This document shows, piece by piece, positions 1 through 8,919 of a stretch of DNA of 64,000 nucleotides. This DNA is from Nesterenkonia massiliensis (GTDB lineage Bacteria > Actinomycetota > Actinomycetes > Actinomycetales > Micrococcaceae). Where the stretch lies: NCBI RefSeq assembly GCF_000455245.1, contig NZ_HG005166.1:159969-223968 (forward strand), in the 5' to 3' direction. Under the pieces are notes generated by a model. The model saw only the letters and a list, made by a program, of their open reading frames with translations, was not told the origin of the DNA and made no database searches. The position numbers and the translations under genes are program-made. The number at the start of each line of letters is the position of its first letter. Position 1 is the first letter of the stretch.

Positions 1-294
1 GTGGCCGACATCCTCAAGGCCGAGGGCTACATCACCGACTGGCGCGAGGAAGAGGCAGAGGTCGGCAAGACTCTGATCATCGACCTGAAGTTCGGCCCGA
101 ACCGTGAGCGTTCGATCGCCGGCCTGCGCCGCATCTCCAAGCCCGGGCTCCGGGTCTACGCGAAGTCCAACAACCTCCCGCACGTTCTGGGCGGCCTGGG
201 CATCGCCATCCTGTCCACCTCCTCCGGTCTCTTGACTGACCGGCAGGCAGCTAAGAAGGGTGTGGGTGGGGAAGTCCTCGCCTACGTCTGGTAA
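1..294 (+). CDS. rpsH: 30S ribosomal protein S8, 5'-truncated by window edge
   Basis: The reading frame is open from base 1 and encodes the last 97 residues of ribosomal protein S8, an rRNA-binding protein of the 30S central domain. S8 is normally about 132 residues, so roughly 35 N-terminal residues lie outside the window, and the GTG at base 1 is an internal valine rather than a start. The conserved C-terminal part ([28 protein letters not shown]) is intact. It is followed 20 bp later by rplF, the usual spc operon order. Confidence 0.96.
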   Translation: MADILKAEGYITDWREEEAEVGKTLIIDLKFGPNRERSIAGLRRISKPGLRVYAKSNNLPHVLGGLGIAILSTSSGLLTDRQAAKKGVGGEVLAYVW

Positions 295-314
295 CCGGAA
301 GGAGTCGAAGCACT

Positions 315-851
315 ATGTCACGCATCGGTCGTCTTCCGATCACCGTTCCTGCCGGCGTTGATGTCACCATCAACGGCCGTGAGATCCGCGTTAAGGGCGC
401 CAAAGGCGAACTTACCCGCACCATTGCCGAGGGCATCGGCGTCGAGCTTGAGGATGGCACCCTGACGGTGACCCGTCCCAGCGATGAGCGCGAATACCGC
501 TCACTGCACGGCCTGACCCGCAGCCTGATCAACAACATGATCATCGGCGTCACCGAGGGCTACACCAAGAAGCTCGAAATCGTCGGCACCGGTTACCGCG
601 TGCAGGCCAAGGGCTCGGACCTCGAGTTCGCACTCGGCTACTCCCACCCTGTCGCAGTGAAGGCCCCCGAGGGCATCAGCTTCCAGGTTGAGGGCAACAC
701 CAAGCTGGCAGTGTCCGGCATTGACAAGCAGCAGGTCGGCGAGGTTGCTGCAAACATCCGCAAACTGCGCAAGCCTGACCCGTACAAGGGTAAGGGCGTG
801 CGCTACGAGGGTGAGCAGATCCGCCGCAAGGCCGGAAAGGCAGGTAAGTAA
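315..851 (+). CDS. rplF: 50S ribosomal protein L6
   Basis: This 178-residue protein is the 50S protein L6, which binds 23S rRNA near the factor-binding site. It begins with [15 protein letters not shown] and ends with the typical [20 protein letters not shown] tail, so it is full length. The ATG is preceded by a GGAAGGAG ribosome binding site. It lies between rpsH and rplR in the conserved spc operon and should be cotranscribed with them. Confidence 0.98.
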   Translation: MSRIGRLPITVPAGVDVTINGREIRVKGAKGELTRTIAEGIGVELEDGTLTVTRPSDEREYRSLHGLTRSLINNMIIGVTEGYTKKLEIVGTGYRVQAKGSDLEFALGYSHPVAVKAPEGISFQVEGNTKLAVSGIDKQQVGEVAANIRKLRKPDPYKGKGVRYEGEQIRRKAGKAGK

Positions 852-854
852 ACC

Positions 855-1226
855 ATGGCTATCGGTATCAAGGGCAAGTCCAAGTCCGCTGCCCGCGGCC
901 GGCGCCACCTGCGCCTGCGCAAGCGGATCAGCGGTAGCGCCGAGCGTCCCCGCCTGGTGGTTAACCGTTCCGCTCGCCACATGGTCGCTCAGGTCGTCAA
1001 CGACCTCGAGGGCAAGACCGTGGTCTCCGCCACCACTATGGAGGCAGACCTGCGGAACTTCGATGGCGATAAGACCGCCAAGGCGAAGAAGATCGGCGAG
1101 CTGATCGCCGAGCGCGCCAAGGCAGCCGGCATCGAGGCCGTGGTCTTCGACCGCGGCGGCAACAAGTACCACGGTCGCGTGGCCGCCGTCGCCGACGGCG
1201 CCCGGGAAGGTGGGCTGAAGCTGTGA
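855..1226 (+). CDS. rplR: 50S ribosomal protein L18
   Basis: This 123-residue protein is L18, the 5S rRNA-binding protein of the central protuberance. It has a basic N-terminus ([18 protein letters not shown]), the RPRLVV motif and the [13 protein letters not shown]-terminal motif. It starts 3 bp after rplF, and its stop overlaps the rpsE start by 4 bp, which suggests translational coupling inside the spc operon. Confidence 0.98.
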   Translation: MAIGIKGKSKSAARGRRHLRLRKRISGSAERPRLVVNRSARHMVAQVVNDLEGKTVVSATTMEADLRNFDGDKTAKAKKIGELIAERAKAAGIEAVVFDRGGNKYHGRVAAVADGAREGGLKL

Positions 1227-1972
1227 GTGAGAACGCCAACAACACTGAGAAGGACTCATCTGTGACTGAGGCCAACGAAAACGTTGCTGAGGCAGCTGAG
1301 AAGCAGTCCCAGCCGGAGAACACTGAGGCCCGTGACAACCGAGGCGAGGGTCGCGGACGCGGCCGTGGCCGCGGTGAGGGTCGCGGTCGCGGCGAGGGCC
1401 GTGGACGTGGCGGTCGCGATGAGGACAAGGACAAGTTCCTTGAGCGCGTCGTCACCATCAACCGCGTCTCCAAGGTCGTCAAGGGCGGTCGTCGTTTCAG
1501 CTTCACCGCACTTGTCGTCGTCGGCGACGGCGACGGCACCGTGGGTGTCGGCTACGGCAAGGCCAAGGAAGTTCCTGCAGCTATCGCCAAGGGCGTGGAA
1601 GAGGCCAAGAAGTCCTTCTTCCGCGTTCCCCGCGTCGGCTCCACCATCCCGCACCTGGTCAAGGGTGAGGCCGCTGCCGGCGTCGTGCTGCTGCGTCCCG
1701 CTTCTCCAGGTACCGGTGTGATCGCCGGCGGTCCGGTCCGCGCCGTGCTTGAGTGTGCAGGCATCCACGATGTGCTGACCAAGTCCATGGGCTCGGCCAA
1801 CGCCATCAACATCGTGCACGGCACCATCGATGCGCTCAAGCGCCTCGAAGAGCCCGAGTCCGTGGCAGCACGCCGCGGCAAGGCTCTTGACGAGGTCGCT
1901 CCGGCACCGATGCTGCGCACTATGGCTGCTGACCGCGAAGCCAAGAAGAACGCACAGAAAGCAGGTGCATGA
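1223..1972 (+). CDS. rpsE: 30S ribosomal protein S5 with long RG-rich N-terminal extension
   Basis: S5 is a 30S protein involved in decoding accuracy and mRNA unwinding. The conserved core starts near residue 70 ([23 protein letters not shown]) and runs through [15 protein letters not shown]. The protein is 249 residues against about 165 in E. coli. The first ~70 residues are an acidic Asn/Glu-rich stretch followed by tandem RGRGRGEG repeats (about residues 37-65). Such extensions occur in actinobacterial S5 proteins, but this one is long. The GTG at 1223 overlaps the rplR stop; an in-frame GTG at 1261 is an alternative that keeps the RG repeats. Confidence 0.96.
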   Translation: MSENANNTEKDSSVTEANENVAEAAEKQSQPENTEARDNRGEGRGRGRGRGEGRGRGEGRGRGGRDEDKDKFLERVVTINRVSKVVKGGRRFSFTALVVVGDGDGTVGVGYGKAKEVPAAIAKGVEEAKKSFFRVPRVGSTIPHLVKGEAAAGVVLLRPASPGTGVIAGGPVRAVLECAGIHDVLTKSMGSANAINIVHGTIDALKRLEEPESVAARRGKALDEVAPAPMLRTMAADREAKKNAQKAGA

Positions 1973-2205
1973 CATTGGCAAACACTGTTCAGTACAGCAC
2001 CGCCAAGGATCTGAAGGCTTCCGACGCGAAGCTTGAGATCACCCAGATCAAGTCCACCATCGGCGCCAAGCCCAAGCACCGCGAAACCGTTCGCTCGCTG
2101 GGCCTGAAGCGTATCGGCCACACCGTGGTTCGCGACGCTGACGCAGTGACCGTGGGCATGCTCAACACTGTCAAGCATCTCGTGAAAGTTGAGGAGGCCA
2201 ACTGA
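1969..2205 (+). CDS. rpmD: 50S ribosomal protein L30
   Basis: L30 is a small 50S protein. The core [25 protein letters not shown] and the C-terminal [14 protein letters not shown] are diagnostic. The protein has 78 residues, about 18 more than the usual 60, because of a short N-terminal extension. The ATG overlaps the rpsE stop (ATGA) and the gene's own stop overlaps the rplO start (TGATG), so S5, L30 and L15 are probably translationally coupled. Confidence 0.97.
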   Translation: MTLANTVQYSTAKDLKASDAKLEITQIKSTIGAKPKHRETVRSLGLKRIGHTVVRDADAVTVGMLNTVKHLVKVEEAN

Positions 2206-2699
2206 TGGCAGAGAACACTCCTGCCGAGTCCGGAGTCCTGAAGCTTCACGACCTGCGTCCGGCCCCCGGTTCCAAGAAGGCCCGCACCCGCGTTGGTCGT
2301 GGTGAGGCATCTAAGGGCAAGACCGCAGGCCGTGGCACCAAGGGCACCAAGGCTCGTTACCAGGTCCGTCCTGGCTTCGAAGGTGGACAGCTTCCGCTGT
2401 ACATGCGCCTTCCGAAGCTGCGCGGCTTCAAGAACCCCTTCCGTGTGGAGTACTCGCCGGTCAACCTGACCAAGCTGGGCGAGCTCTTCCCCGAGGGCGG
2501 CGAGGTAACCGCTGAGGCGCTGATCTCCAAGGGTGTTGCCCGCAAGGGTCGCCCGGTGAAGATCCTCGGCTCCGGTGACATCTCCGTGGCTCTGACGGTG
2601 AAGGCTCACGCTTTCTCCGCTTCCGCTGAAGAGAAGATCACCGCTGCGGGCGGTTCCGTCGAAAAGCTCCCGGTGAAGGCCGCTCCCACCGCGGAGTGA
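2205..2699 (+). CDS. rplO: 50S ribosomal protein L15
   Basis: L15 is an early-assembly 50S protein. The 164-residue product has the glycine/basic N-terminal region ([26 protein letters not shown], conserved at about residues 23-48) and [19 protein letters not shown]. It is the last gene of this segment: a strong hairpin follows 20 bp after the stop, separating it from secY. Confidence 0.97.
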   Translation: MAENTPAESGVLKLHDLRPAPGSKKARTRVGRGEASKGKTAGRGTKGTKARYQVRPGFEGGQLPLYMRLPKLRGFKNPFRVEYSPVNLTKLGELFPEGGEVTAEALISKGVARKGRPVKILGSGDISVALTVKAHAFSASAEEKITAAGGSVEKLPVKAAPTAE

Positions 2700-2719
2700 C
2701 CCACCAGGAATAAGTGATC

Positions 2720-2779
2720 AGCCCCCGTAGGCCTTCAGAGTTCCCCGATCAGGGGTTTCTGGCCAGGCCTGCGGGGGCT
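2720..2779 (+). terminator. Hairpin terminator after rplO
   Basis: AGCCCCCGTAGGCCT (2720-2734) pairs with AGGCCTGCGGGGGCT (2765-2779) over 15 bp with a single G-U pair. A short T-containing tail follows. It sits between rplO and secY and probably ends or attenuates the spc transcript. Confidence 0.8.
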
Positions 2780-2830
2780 TTCACATATGTGGGGGATTGG
2801 TTGAATTCTTCGCCAGCGCGCTGAGCGCGT

Positions 2831-2836
2831 TAGGAT
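2831..2836 (+). promoter_or_regulatory. Candidate -10 box for secY-adk-map
   Basis: TAGGAT fits the actinobacterial TANNNT -10 consensus and lies 40 bp before the secY start, downstream of the rplO terminator. No convincing -35 is seen at 16-18 bp. The start itself has a GAGGAGG ribosome binding site at about 2865-2871. Confidence 0.35.
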
Positions 2837-2875
2837 GACTGACTGTGTGGTCGGCAGACCCATAGAGGAGGACGC

Positions 2876-4183
2876 TTGTTCAGCGCAATAGCTAGGGTTT
2901 TCGCATCACCCGACCTGCGCATGAAGATCCTGTTTACGCTCGGGATCATCACGATCTACCGGATCGGCGCATTTATCCCTGCACCCGGGGTGGACTACAA
3001 CGGTGTGCAGCAGTGTCTTGCCCTCGGGCAGGCAGAGGGTGGTCTGTACAACTTCGTCAATATGTTCTCCGGCGGCGCCATGCTTCAGGTCTCGGTCTTC
3101 GCCCTGGGTGTCATGCCGTACATCACCGCAGCGATCATCGTGCAACTGCTGCGTGTGGTCATTCCACGTTTTGAGACTCTTCAGCGTGAAGGTGCACAGG
3201 GTCAGGCCAAACTGACCCAGTACACCCGGTATCTCACGCTGGCGCTGGCGACGCTGAACGCCACTGTGCTGGTCACGATGGCGCGTTCGGGTGCCCTGCT
3301 GGGCTGCAACCCCGGCGACATCATCCCTGATGACAGCATCTTCCTGGTCATGCTCATGATCCTCACGCTGGTCACCGGCGTGGCCATGATCATGTGGCTC
3401 GGCGAACAGATCACCGAGCGCGGCGTCGGCAATGGCATGTCCATCCTGATCTTTGTTGCTATCGCCGCCGGCTTCCCTGGCTCCATGCGCGATATCTGGA
3501 CCGTTCAGGGCTGGCGCGTCTTCACCATCGTGTGCATCGTGGGCCTGATCGTTGTGGCTGCGGTGGTCTTCGTGGAGCAGTCCCAGCGCCGTGTTCCCGT
3601 CCAGTACGCAAAGAAGCAGGTAGGTCGCCGCACCGTTGGCGGAACCTCCACCTATATCCCCATCAAGGTCAACATGGCTGGCGTGATCCCCGTGATCTTC
3701 GCTTCCTCGATCCTGATGTTGCCCTCGGTTCTGGGCCAGTTCAATCAGCCGGCACCCGGTGAAGAGGCGCCGCAGTGGTTGATCTGGATCAACACGTATT
3801 TCGACGGCGCCCACCCGGTCTATATGGCTGTGTTCTTCCTGATGACCATCGGCTTCACCTACTTCTACGTCACCATCACGTTCAACCCGAACGAAGTGGC
3901 CGAGAATATGCGGAAGTTCGGCGGCTTCATCCCCGGTATTCGGGCCGGCAAACCCACCGAGAGCTACCTCTCCTACGTGATCTCCCGCATCACCTTCCCG
4001 GGCTCGCTGTACCTGGGTCTGATCGCGCTCATCCCACTCATCGCCTTCGTCCTCATCGGGGCTGATCAGAACTTCCCATTCGGTGGAACGTCTATTCTGA
4101 TCATGGTTGGTGTGGGCTTGACCACAGTCAAACAGATCAACGCTCAGATGGAACAACACAACTACGAAGGGCTGCTGCGATGA
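2876..4183 (+). CDS. secY: Preprotein translocase subunit SecY
   Basis: SecY is the channel-forming subunit of the Sec translocon in the cytoplasmic membrane. The 435-residue length and ten expected membrane segments fit the family, with family motifs ALGVMPYITAAIIVQLL, GVGNGMSILIF and the C-terminal EQHNYEGLLR. The start is a TTG at 2876, chosen because GAGGAGG stands 5 bp upstream and the translation begins MFSAIARVFASPDLRMKILFT as in relatives. Its stop overlaps the adk start by 4 bp. Confidence 0.98.
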   Translation: MFSAIARVFASPDLRMKILFTLGIITIYRIGAFIPAPGVDYNGVQQCLALGQAEGGLYNFVNMFSGGAMLQVSVFALGVMPYITAAIIVQLLRVVIPRFETLQREGAQGQAKLTQYTRYLTLALATLNATVLVTMARSGALLGCNPGDIIPDDSIFLVMLMILTLVTGVAMIMWLGEQITERGVGNGMSILIFVAIAAGFPGSMRDIWTVQGWRVFTIVCIVGLIVVAAVVFVEQSQRRVPVQYAKKQVGRRTVGGTSTYIPIKVNMAGVIPVIFASSILMLPSVLGQFNQPAPGEEAPQWLIWINTYFDGAHPVYMAVFFLMTIGFTYFYVTITFNPNEVAENMRKFGGFIPGIRAGKPTESYLSYVISRITFPGSLYLGLIALIPLIAFVLIGADQNFPFGGTSILIMVGVGLTTVKQINAQMEQHNYEGLLR

Positions 4184-4749
4184 CTCGAATGCTGATCGTG
4201 GGACCGGCTGGATCCGGCAAGGGAACCCAGTCCAAGCGGATTTCCGAGGAGCTTGGCATTGTGGCCATCTCCACCGGAGATATCTTCCGTGCCAATATCA
4301 AGGGTGAGACTGAGCTTGGCAAAGAGGCCAAGACCTATGTCGACGCCGGCAACCTCGTCCCGGATTCGGTGACCAACCGCATGGTGGAGGACCGGCTGGG
4401 CTGGGAGGATGCCAAAGACGGCTTCCTGCTGGATGGCTACCCGCGCAACCGCACCCAGGTTGCCGCCCTCGATGAGATGCTCTCGCGTCTGGGCGTGGAG
4501 CTCGACGTCGTCCTGGAGCTCACCGCTGACCGCGAAGAGCTCATCCAGCGCCTGAAGAAGCGTGCTGAGATCGAGGGACGCAAGGATGACGCTGACGAGT
4601 CAGCGATCCGTCGTCGCCTGGAGCTTTTTGATACCGAGACCGCACCGATGATCGCTGAGTACGAAGAGCGCGGTCTGCTGCGCCGCGTCGACGGACTGGG
4701 CCCGATCGATGAGGTCAACGCCCGCATCATGGAAACGCTGAAGTCCTAA
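4180..4749 (+). CDS. adk: Adenylate kinase
   Basis: Adenylate kinase interconverts ATP + AMP and 2 ADP. The P-loop GPAGSGKGT is at residues 8-16, followed by STGDIFR and the DGYPRN motif. At 189 residues it is the short-LID form usual in Actinomycetota, without a zinc LID. It overlaps secY by 4 bp and is followed directly by map, the conserved secY-adk-map order. Confidence 0.98.
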   Translation: MTRMLIVGPAGSGKGTQSKRISEELGIVAISTGDIFRANIKGETELGKEAKTYVDAGNLVPDSVTNRMVEDRLGWEDAKDGFLLDGYPRNRTQVAALDEMLSRLGVELDVVLELTADREELIQRLKKRAEIEGRKDDADESAIRRRLELFDTETAPMIAEYEERGLLRRVDGLGPIDEVNARIMETLKS

Positions 4750-5592
4750 GTGCTAACACGTGCGCGGATCGAACTGAAGTCCAATGAGCAGCTGCGTCAT
4801 ATGGACGCAGCCGGCTCTATCCTCAGTGAGGGACTGGACCGTGCAGTGGCTGCTGCCCGCCCGGGAGTGACTACTGGCGAGCTTAATGATGTGTTCGCCG
4901 AGTACATCACCTCCCGGGGGGCCAAGCCGAACTTCTTGAACTACCACGGCTTCCCCGGCTATATCTGCGCCTCGGTCAATGAGGAAGTCGTTCACGGCAT
5001 CCCGGGGGAGCGGGTGCTGCAGACCGGTGATGTGCTCAAGATCGACGGCGGCTGCATCATTGAGGGCTGGCACTCCGACTCTGCACGGACTGTCATCCTG
5101 GGATCTTCTGCTGAAGGTACTGCTGATCCCGAGGATGAGCGGCTCAGCGAGATCACCCGCGCTGCGCTGTGGCAGGGCATTGCTGCCTTCGCCACCGCCA
5201 AGCACATCGGGGAGATCGGCGACGCCGTCGAGGACTTCGTAAGGTCCCAGCCCGGTAAGCCGCTGGGGATCCTGGAGGATTATGTGGGTCACGGCATCGG
5301 TTCGGCGATGCATATGGCTCCCGATGTCTTCAACTACTCCACCGGGATGAAGGGCGCGAAGATCAAGCCCGGCATGGCGGTGGCGATTGAGCCGATGCTC
5401 ACCCGCGGCGGTATTGAGACCAAGGTCCTTGAGGATGACTGGACCATCATCACCACTGACGGCACCCGCGCCAGCCAGTGGGAGCACTCGGTGTGCCGCC
5501 ACGAAGCTGGCATCTGGGTGCTGACTGCCCCCGATGGCGGGGCTTCTGAGCTGGAGCCGCTCGGTGTGACTCCAGTGCCGATTCCTTCCTGA
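4750..5592 (+). CDS. map: Type I methionine aminopeptidase
   Basis: Removes the initiator methionine from nascent proteins, a dinuclear-metal enzyme. Metal-site regions are visible: DVLKIDGGCIIEGWHSDSART (both Asp ligands, near residues 97-108), the GHGIGSAMH histidine motif and AIEPML. The 280-residue length is typical. The GTG start follows the adk stop with no gap. In related genomes infA normally follows at once; here an 8-kb restriction-modification block intervenes. Confidence 0.97.
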   Translation: MLTRARIELKSNEQLRHMDAAGSILSEGLDRAVAAARPGVTTGELNDVFAEYITSRGAKPNFLNYHGFPGYICASVNEEVVHGIPGERVLQTGDVLKIDGGCIIEGWHSDSARTVILGSSAEGTADPEDERLSEITRAALWQGIAAFATAKHIGEIGDAVEDFVRSQPGKPLGILEDYVGHGIGSAMHMAPDVFNYSTGMKGAKIKPGMAVAIEPMLTRGGIETKVLEDDWTIITTDGTRASQWEHSVCRHEAGIWVLTAPDGGASELEPLGVTPVPIPS

Positions 5593-5653
5593 GTATTCGT
5601 TAGGCTTTAGTGCCTTAGCTTCACGCCCGCGTTCACTTTTGAGGGGACTTCCT

Positions 5654-7627
5654 GTGCTTAACCATGCCCAGTTCATCTGGAACGCCGCCGATATTCTGCG
5701 GGGCACCTATAAGCAGCACCAGTACGGGGACATCATTCTGCCCTTTACTGTTCTGGCTCGGCTTGATGCCGTGCTGGCCCCTACTAAAGCTGCGGTGCTG
5801 GAGGCGGCCAAGGGGTTCGACGTCGACGCTGAGCTTCCGCTGGGCATGCTCCGTCACCGCGCAGGTCACCACTACTCCTTCTATAACCGGGCTGGCCATA
5901 CTTTGCTTACCCTGCGTGGGGACACCTACAACTTGGAGGAGAATCTCCGGTCGTATGTGAACGGTTTTTCCGGCAATGTGCGGGACATCTTCGAGCAGTA
6001 CAAGTTTGAAGACACGGTGATTGATTTGGCCCGTCATGATCTGCTCTTTGATGTGCTCAAGCACTTCACCCAGGCTGATCTGGATCTGCACCCGGACCGT
6101 GTCAGCAACGAGCAGATGGGGCATATCTTTGAGGAGCTGATTCGTCGGTTCGCGGAAGCCTCCAATGAAACCGCTGGTGAGCATTTCACACCGCGAGAAG
6201 TCATCGAGCTGATGGTGTCACTGCTGGTGACTGAGGAAGAACAGCTGAACACCCCTGGTGTGGTGCGCGATGTCTACGACCCCACCGCTGGCACCGGCGG
6301 CATGCTCTCAGTGGCGGAGGAGAAGATTCGGAAGCTGAATCCGCAGGCTGAGGTGAACCTGCTGGGCCAGGAGATCAACCCGGAGTCATACGCCATCTGC
6401 AAGGCGGACATGGTGGTGAAGGGCCAGGGGATCGACAACATTGTGTTGGGAAATACTCTCACCAGCCCCGCTTTCGAGGACCGCACCTTCCATTATGGCC
6501 TCTCGAATCCACCGTTTGGGGTGGACTGGAAGAAGCACAAACAAGTGGTGGAGACCGAGCATGAGGTACAGGGGTATACCGGTCGCTTCGGCCCGGGACT
6601 GCCCAGGGTCTCCGACGGTTCCTTGCTGTTCCTGATGCACTTGATCACTAAGCTGCGGGATCCCGACCCCGGGACTGGTGCAGCGGGCGGCAAGGGCGCG
6701 ATTGTTCTCAACGGTTCCCCGCTGTTCACCGGCGGTGCCGGCTCGGGTGAGTCGAATATCCGGAAGTGGGTGCTGGAGAACGACTACCTGGAAGCCATCA
6801 TCGGGCTGCCCACGGACATGTTCTACAACACCGGGATCTCCACATACATCTGGGTGCTGAACAAGAAGAAGCCAGAGCACCGCAAGTGGAAGGTGCAACT
6901 GATCGACGCCACCGCGATGTTCACAAAAATGCGCAAGTCGGTGGGCTCCAAGCGCAAGATGCTGGGCGCGGAGGACATCAAACGCATCACGGAGCTGTAT
7001 GAGGGCTTCGATGAGTCCAAGCATTCGAAGATCTTCCGCAACCAGGACTTCTTCTACCGGACCATCACCGTAGAGCGCGCGCTGCGGTTGAATTACGCCT
7101 ACGCCGCGGATCGCGTAGAGCGGGCCTTGGACTCCAAAGCGGTGACGAAGCTGGAGGAGGATATTCGCGCGGGCCTTGGAGAGGTGCTGCAGGCAGCCGA
7201 GGCGGAGGCTTCGAATACGTGGACCAGCCGGGATGAGTTCTTGAAGGATCTCAAGACCCGGTTGGATGCCGGGGGAGCGAAACTAACTCCTGCTCAGCTG
7301 AAGGCAGTCGTCTCAGAACTCTCGGAGCATGACGACGACGGCGAGCTGATCACCAAGCGCAACGGCTCACCTGAGCCGAACCCCGCGTTGCGTGACACAG
7401 AGAATGTGCCCTGGGATGAGGACATTCACGAGTATCTCGAACGCGAGGTCAAGCCATTCGTGCCGGATGCTTGGATTGATGAGTCCAAAACCAAGATCGG
7501 CGTGGAGATTCCGTTCACCCGGCATTTCTACGAGTACGTTCCGCCGCGCCCCTTGGAAGAGATCGATCGCGACCTCGAGGAAGTCCTCGGCCGTATCCGC
7601 CAACGCCTAGAGCAGGTGAAAGCGTGA
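5654..7627 (+). CDS. hsdM: Type I restriction-modification system, DNA methyltransferase subunit HsdM
   Basis: HsdM methylates adenine N6 in the target chosen by HsdS and protects host DNA. After the helical N-terminal HsdM_N region (about residues 5-140), the SAM-binding motif I DPTAGTGGML is at about 209 and catalytic motif IV NPPF at about 285-288. The 657 residues exceed the common 500-550; the extra length is a charged, coiled C-terminal part. GTG 5654 is preferred over an upstream TTG at 5639 because GAGGGGA (5641-5647) sits 6 nt before it. The stop overlaps the hsdS start (GTGA). Confidence 0.94.
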   Translation: MLNHAQFIWNAADILRGTYKQHQYGDIILPFTVLARLDAVLAPTKAAVLEAAKGFDVDAELPLGMLRHRAGHHYSFYNRAGHTLLTLRGDTYNLEENLRSYVNGFSGNVRDIFEQYKFEDTVIDLARHDLLFDVLKHFTQADLDLHPDRVSNEQMGHIFEELIRRFAEASNETAGEHFTPREVIELMVSLLVTEEEQLNTPGVVRDVYDPTAGTGGMLSVAEEKIRKLNPQAEVNLLGQEINPESYAICKADMVVKGQGIDNIVLGNTLTSPAFEDRTFHYGLSNPPFGVDWKKHKQVVETEHEVQGYTGRFGPGLPRVSDGSLLFLMHLITKLRDPDPGTGAAGGKGAIVLNGSPLFTGGAGSGESNIRKWVLENDYLEAIIGLPTDMFYNTGISTYIWVLNKKKPEHRKWKVQLIDATAMFTKMRKSVGSKRKMLGAEDIKRITELYEGFDESKHSKIFRNQDFFYRTITVERALRLNYAYAADRVERALDSKAVTKLEEDIRAGLGEVLQAAEAEASNTWTSRDEFLKDLKTRLDAGGAKLTPAQLKAVVSELSEHDDDGELITKRNGSPEPNPALRDTENVPWDEDIHEYLEREVKPFVPDAWIDESKTKIGVEIPFTRHFYEYVPPRPLEEIDRDLEEVLGRIRQRLEQVKA

Positions 7628-8883
7628 GACAAGTGTACTTGCCGAGCCGGTGGCCCCAAGTGGCTCTCGGTCGGTTATTTCAGCGTCAACAGCGCACACC
7701 TGGTAAGGGCACAGGCGTAGTTACGGCATTTAGGGATGGCCAGGTTATGCTCCGGTCCCGACGCAGAACAGATGGATTTACTGAAGCCGTGCAAGAGATT
7801 GGCTATCAGGGAATCGAACCTGGGGATCTCGTGATTCATGCGATGGATGGATTTGCTGGTGCAATCGGTGTTGCACAGGATCGGGGCAAATCCTCGCCTG
7901 TTTATTCGGTGCTTACTCCGCGTCAGGCGCAGACCGCGTATGTGCCCTTCTACGCCTACGTCCTGAGAAACTATGCGTTATCGGGTCTCGTTCAGTCTTT
8001 CGCACAAGGAGTTCGAGAGCGTTCCACTGAGTTTCGTTGGAACACTTCCAAGACTGTGCTGGTACCCGCGCCCGGATATGGAACCCAACAGACCATCGCC
8101 GACTACCTCGACCACGAGACCGCCGAAATCGACGCCTTCATCGCGGATCTAGAAGCGCTGATTAAATTGGAAGAAGAGCGTCGTATCGCAACTATCGACG
8201 CTCACCTCGATGCAGGTGAGCCGGTAATGGTGCCGATGAAGCATCTCGGAACTTTAAGGTCAGGTCTCACTCTAGGCACCAAGTACACGGAACCGGTCGA
8301 AGAGTTTCCCTACCTCCGTGTGGCGAATGTACAGACCAACTACGTGGACCTCACAGACGTGGCCACAGTCCGTGTGCCGCAGCGGGTCGCGGATACAAAC
8401 CGCCTGCAACCAGGAGACATTCTGATGACTGAGGGTGGTGACCGCGACAAATTGGGCCGGGGAGCCATCTGGGACGGAAGTGTTCCAAACATGCTCCACC
8501 AGAATCACATCTTCTCGTTTCGCTGCGCTGAAGCTCTCTCCCCGGAGTACCTGGTGCTTGTTCTGGAATCCACATGGGCGCGTGACTACTTCGATCTCAC
8601 CGCACGTCAGTCCACTAATTTGGCCTCCACAAACTCGACTACGGTGAGGTCTTTCCTCGTCCCATATCGGGACCGAGGAGCTCAGGAAAGGCTCGTCAAA
8701 GCACTTCACGCTGCCCTAGCTAAGGTGGCCGATGCTGTGCACGATTCCCGGAAGGCGATTGCGCTCGCCAAGGAACGCCGCGCTGCACTGATCTCGGCTG
8801 CCGTCACCGGGCAGATCGATGTCACCGCTAAGCATAAGCCAGCCGCCGAACAGCTCGAAGAGGACATCGCTCAGCTCGCCTGA
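7624..8883 (+). CDS. hsdS: Type I restriction-modification system, specificity subunit HsdS
   Basis: HsdS gives the type I complex its bipartite target. The 419 residues show two target-recognition halves, each ending in a coiled-coil conserved region: IADYLDHETAEIDAFIADLEALI near 160-180 and LAKERRAALISAAVTGQIDV near the C-terminus. It is translationally coupled to hsdM. Base composition is visibly more AT-rich than the ribosomal genes around the block, typical of fast-evolving or transferred specificity genes. The recognised sequence cannot be read from the protein alone. Confidence 0.93.
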   Translation: MRQVYLPSRWPQVALGRLFQRQQRTPGKGTGVVTAFRDGQVMLRSRRRTDGFTEAVQEIGYQGIEPGDLVIHAMDGFAGAIGVAQDRGKSSPVYSVLTPRQAQTAYVPFYAYVLRNYALSGLVQSFAQGVRERSTEFRWNTSKTVLVPAPGYGTQQTIADYLDHETAEIDAFIADLEALIKLEEERRIATIDAHLDAGEPVMVPMKHLGTLRSGLTLGTKYTEPVEEFPYLRVANVQTNYVDLTDVATVRVPQRVADTNRLQPGDILMTEGGDRDKLGRGAIWDGSVPNMLHQNHIFSFRCAEALSPEYLVLVLESTWARDYFDLTARQSTNLASTNSTTVRSFLVPYRDRGAQERLVKALHAALAKVADAVHDSRKAIALAKERRAALISAAVTGQIDVTAKHKPAAEQLEEDIAQLA

Positions 8884-8919
8884 GAGCGCGCCGAGCAGCC
8901 GCGCCTCCTCCCGTCCACG

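Noticed and set aside
2906..4159. Long open frame on the minus strand opposite secY (417 codons)
   Set aside because: It mirrors the codon positions of secY, shows no family motif and has no ribosome binding site. GC-rich genes often give such antisense frames.
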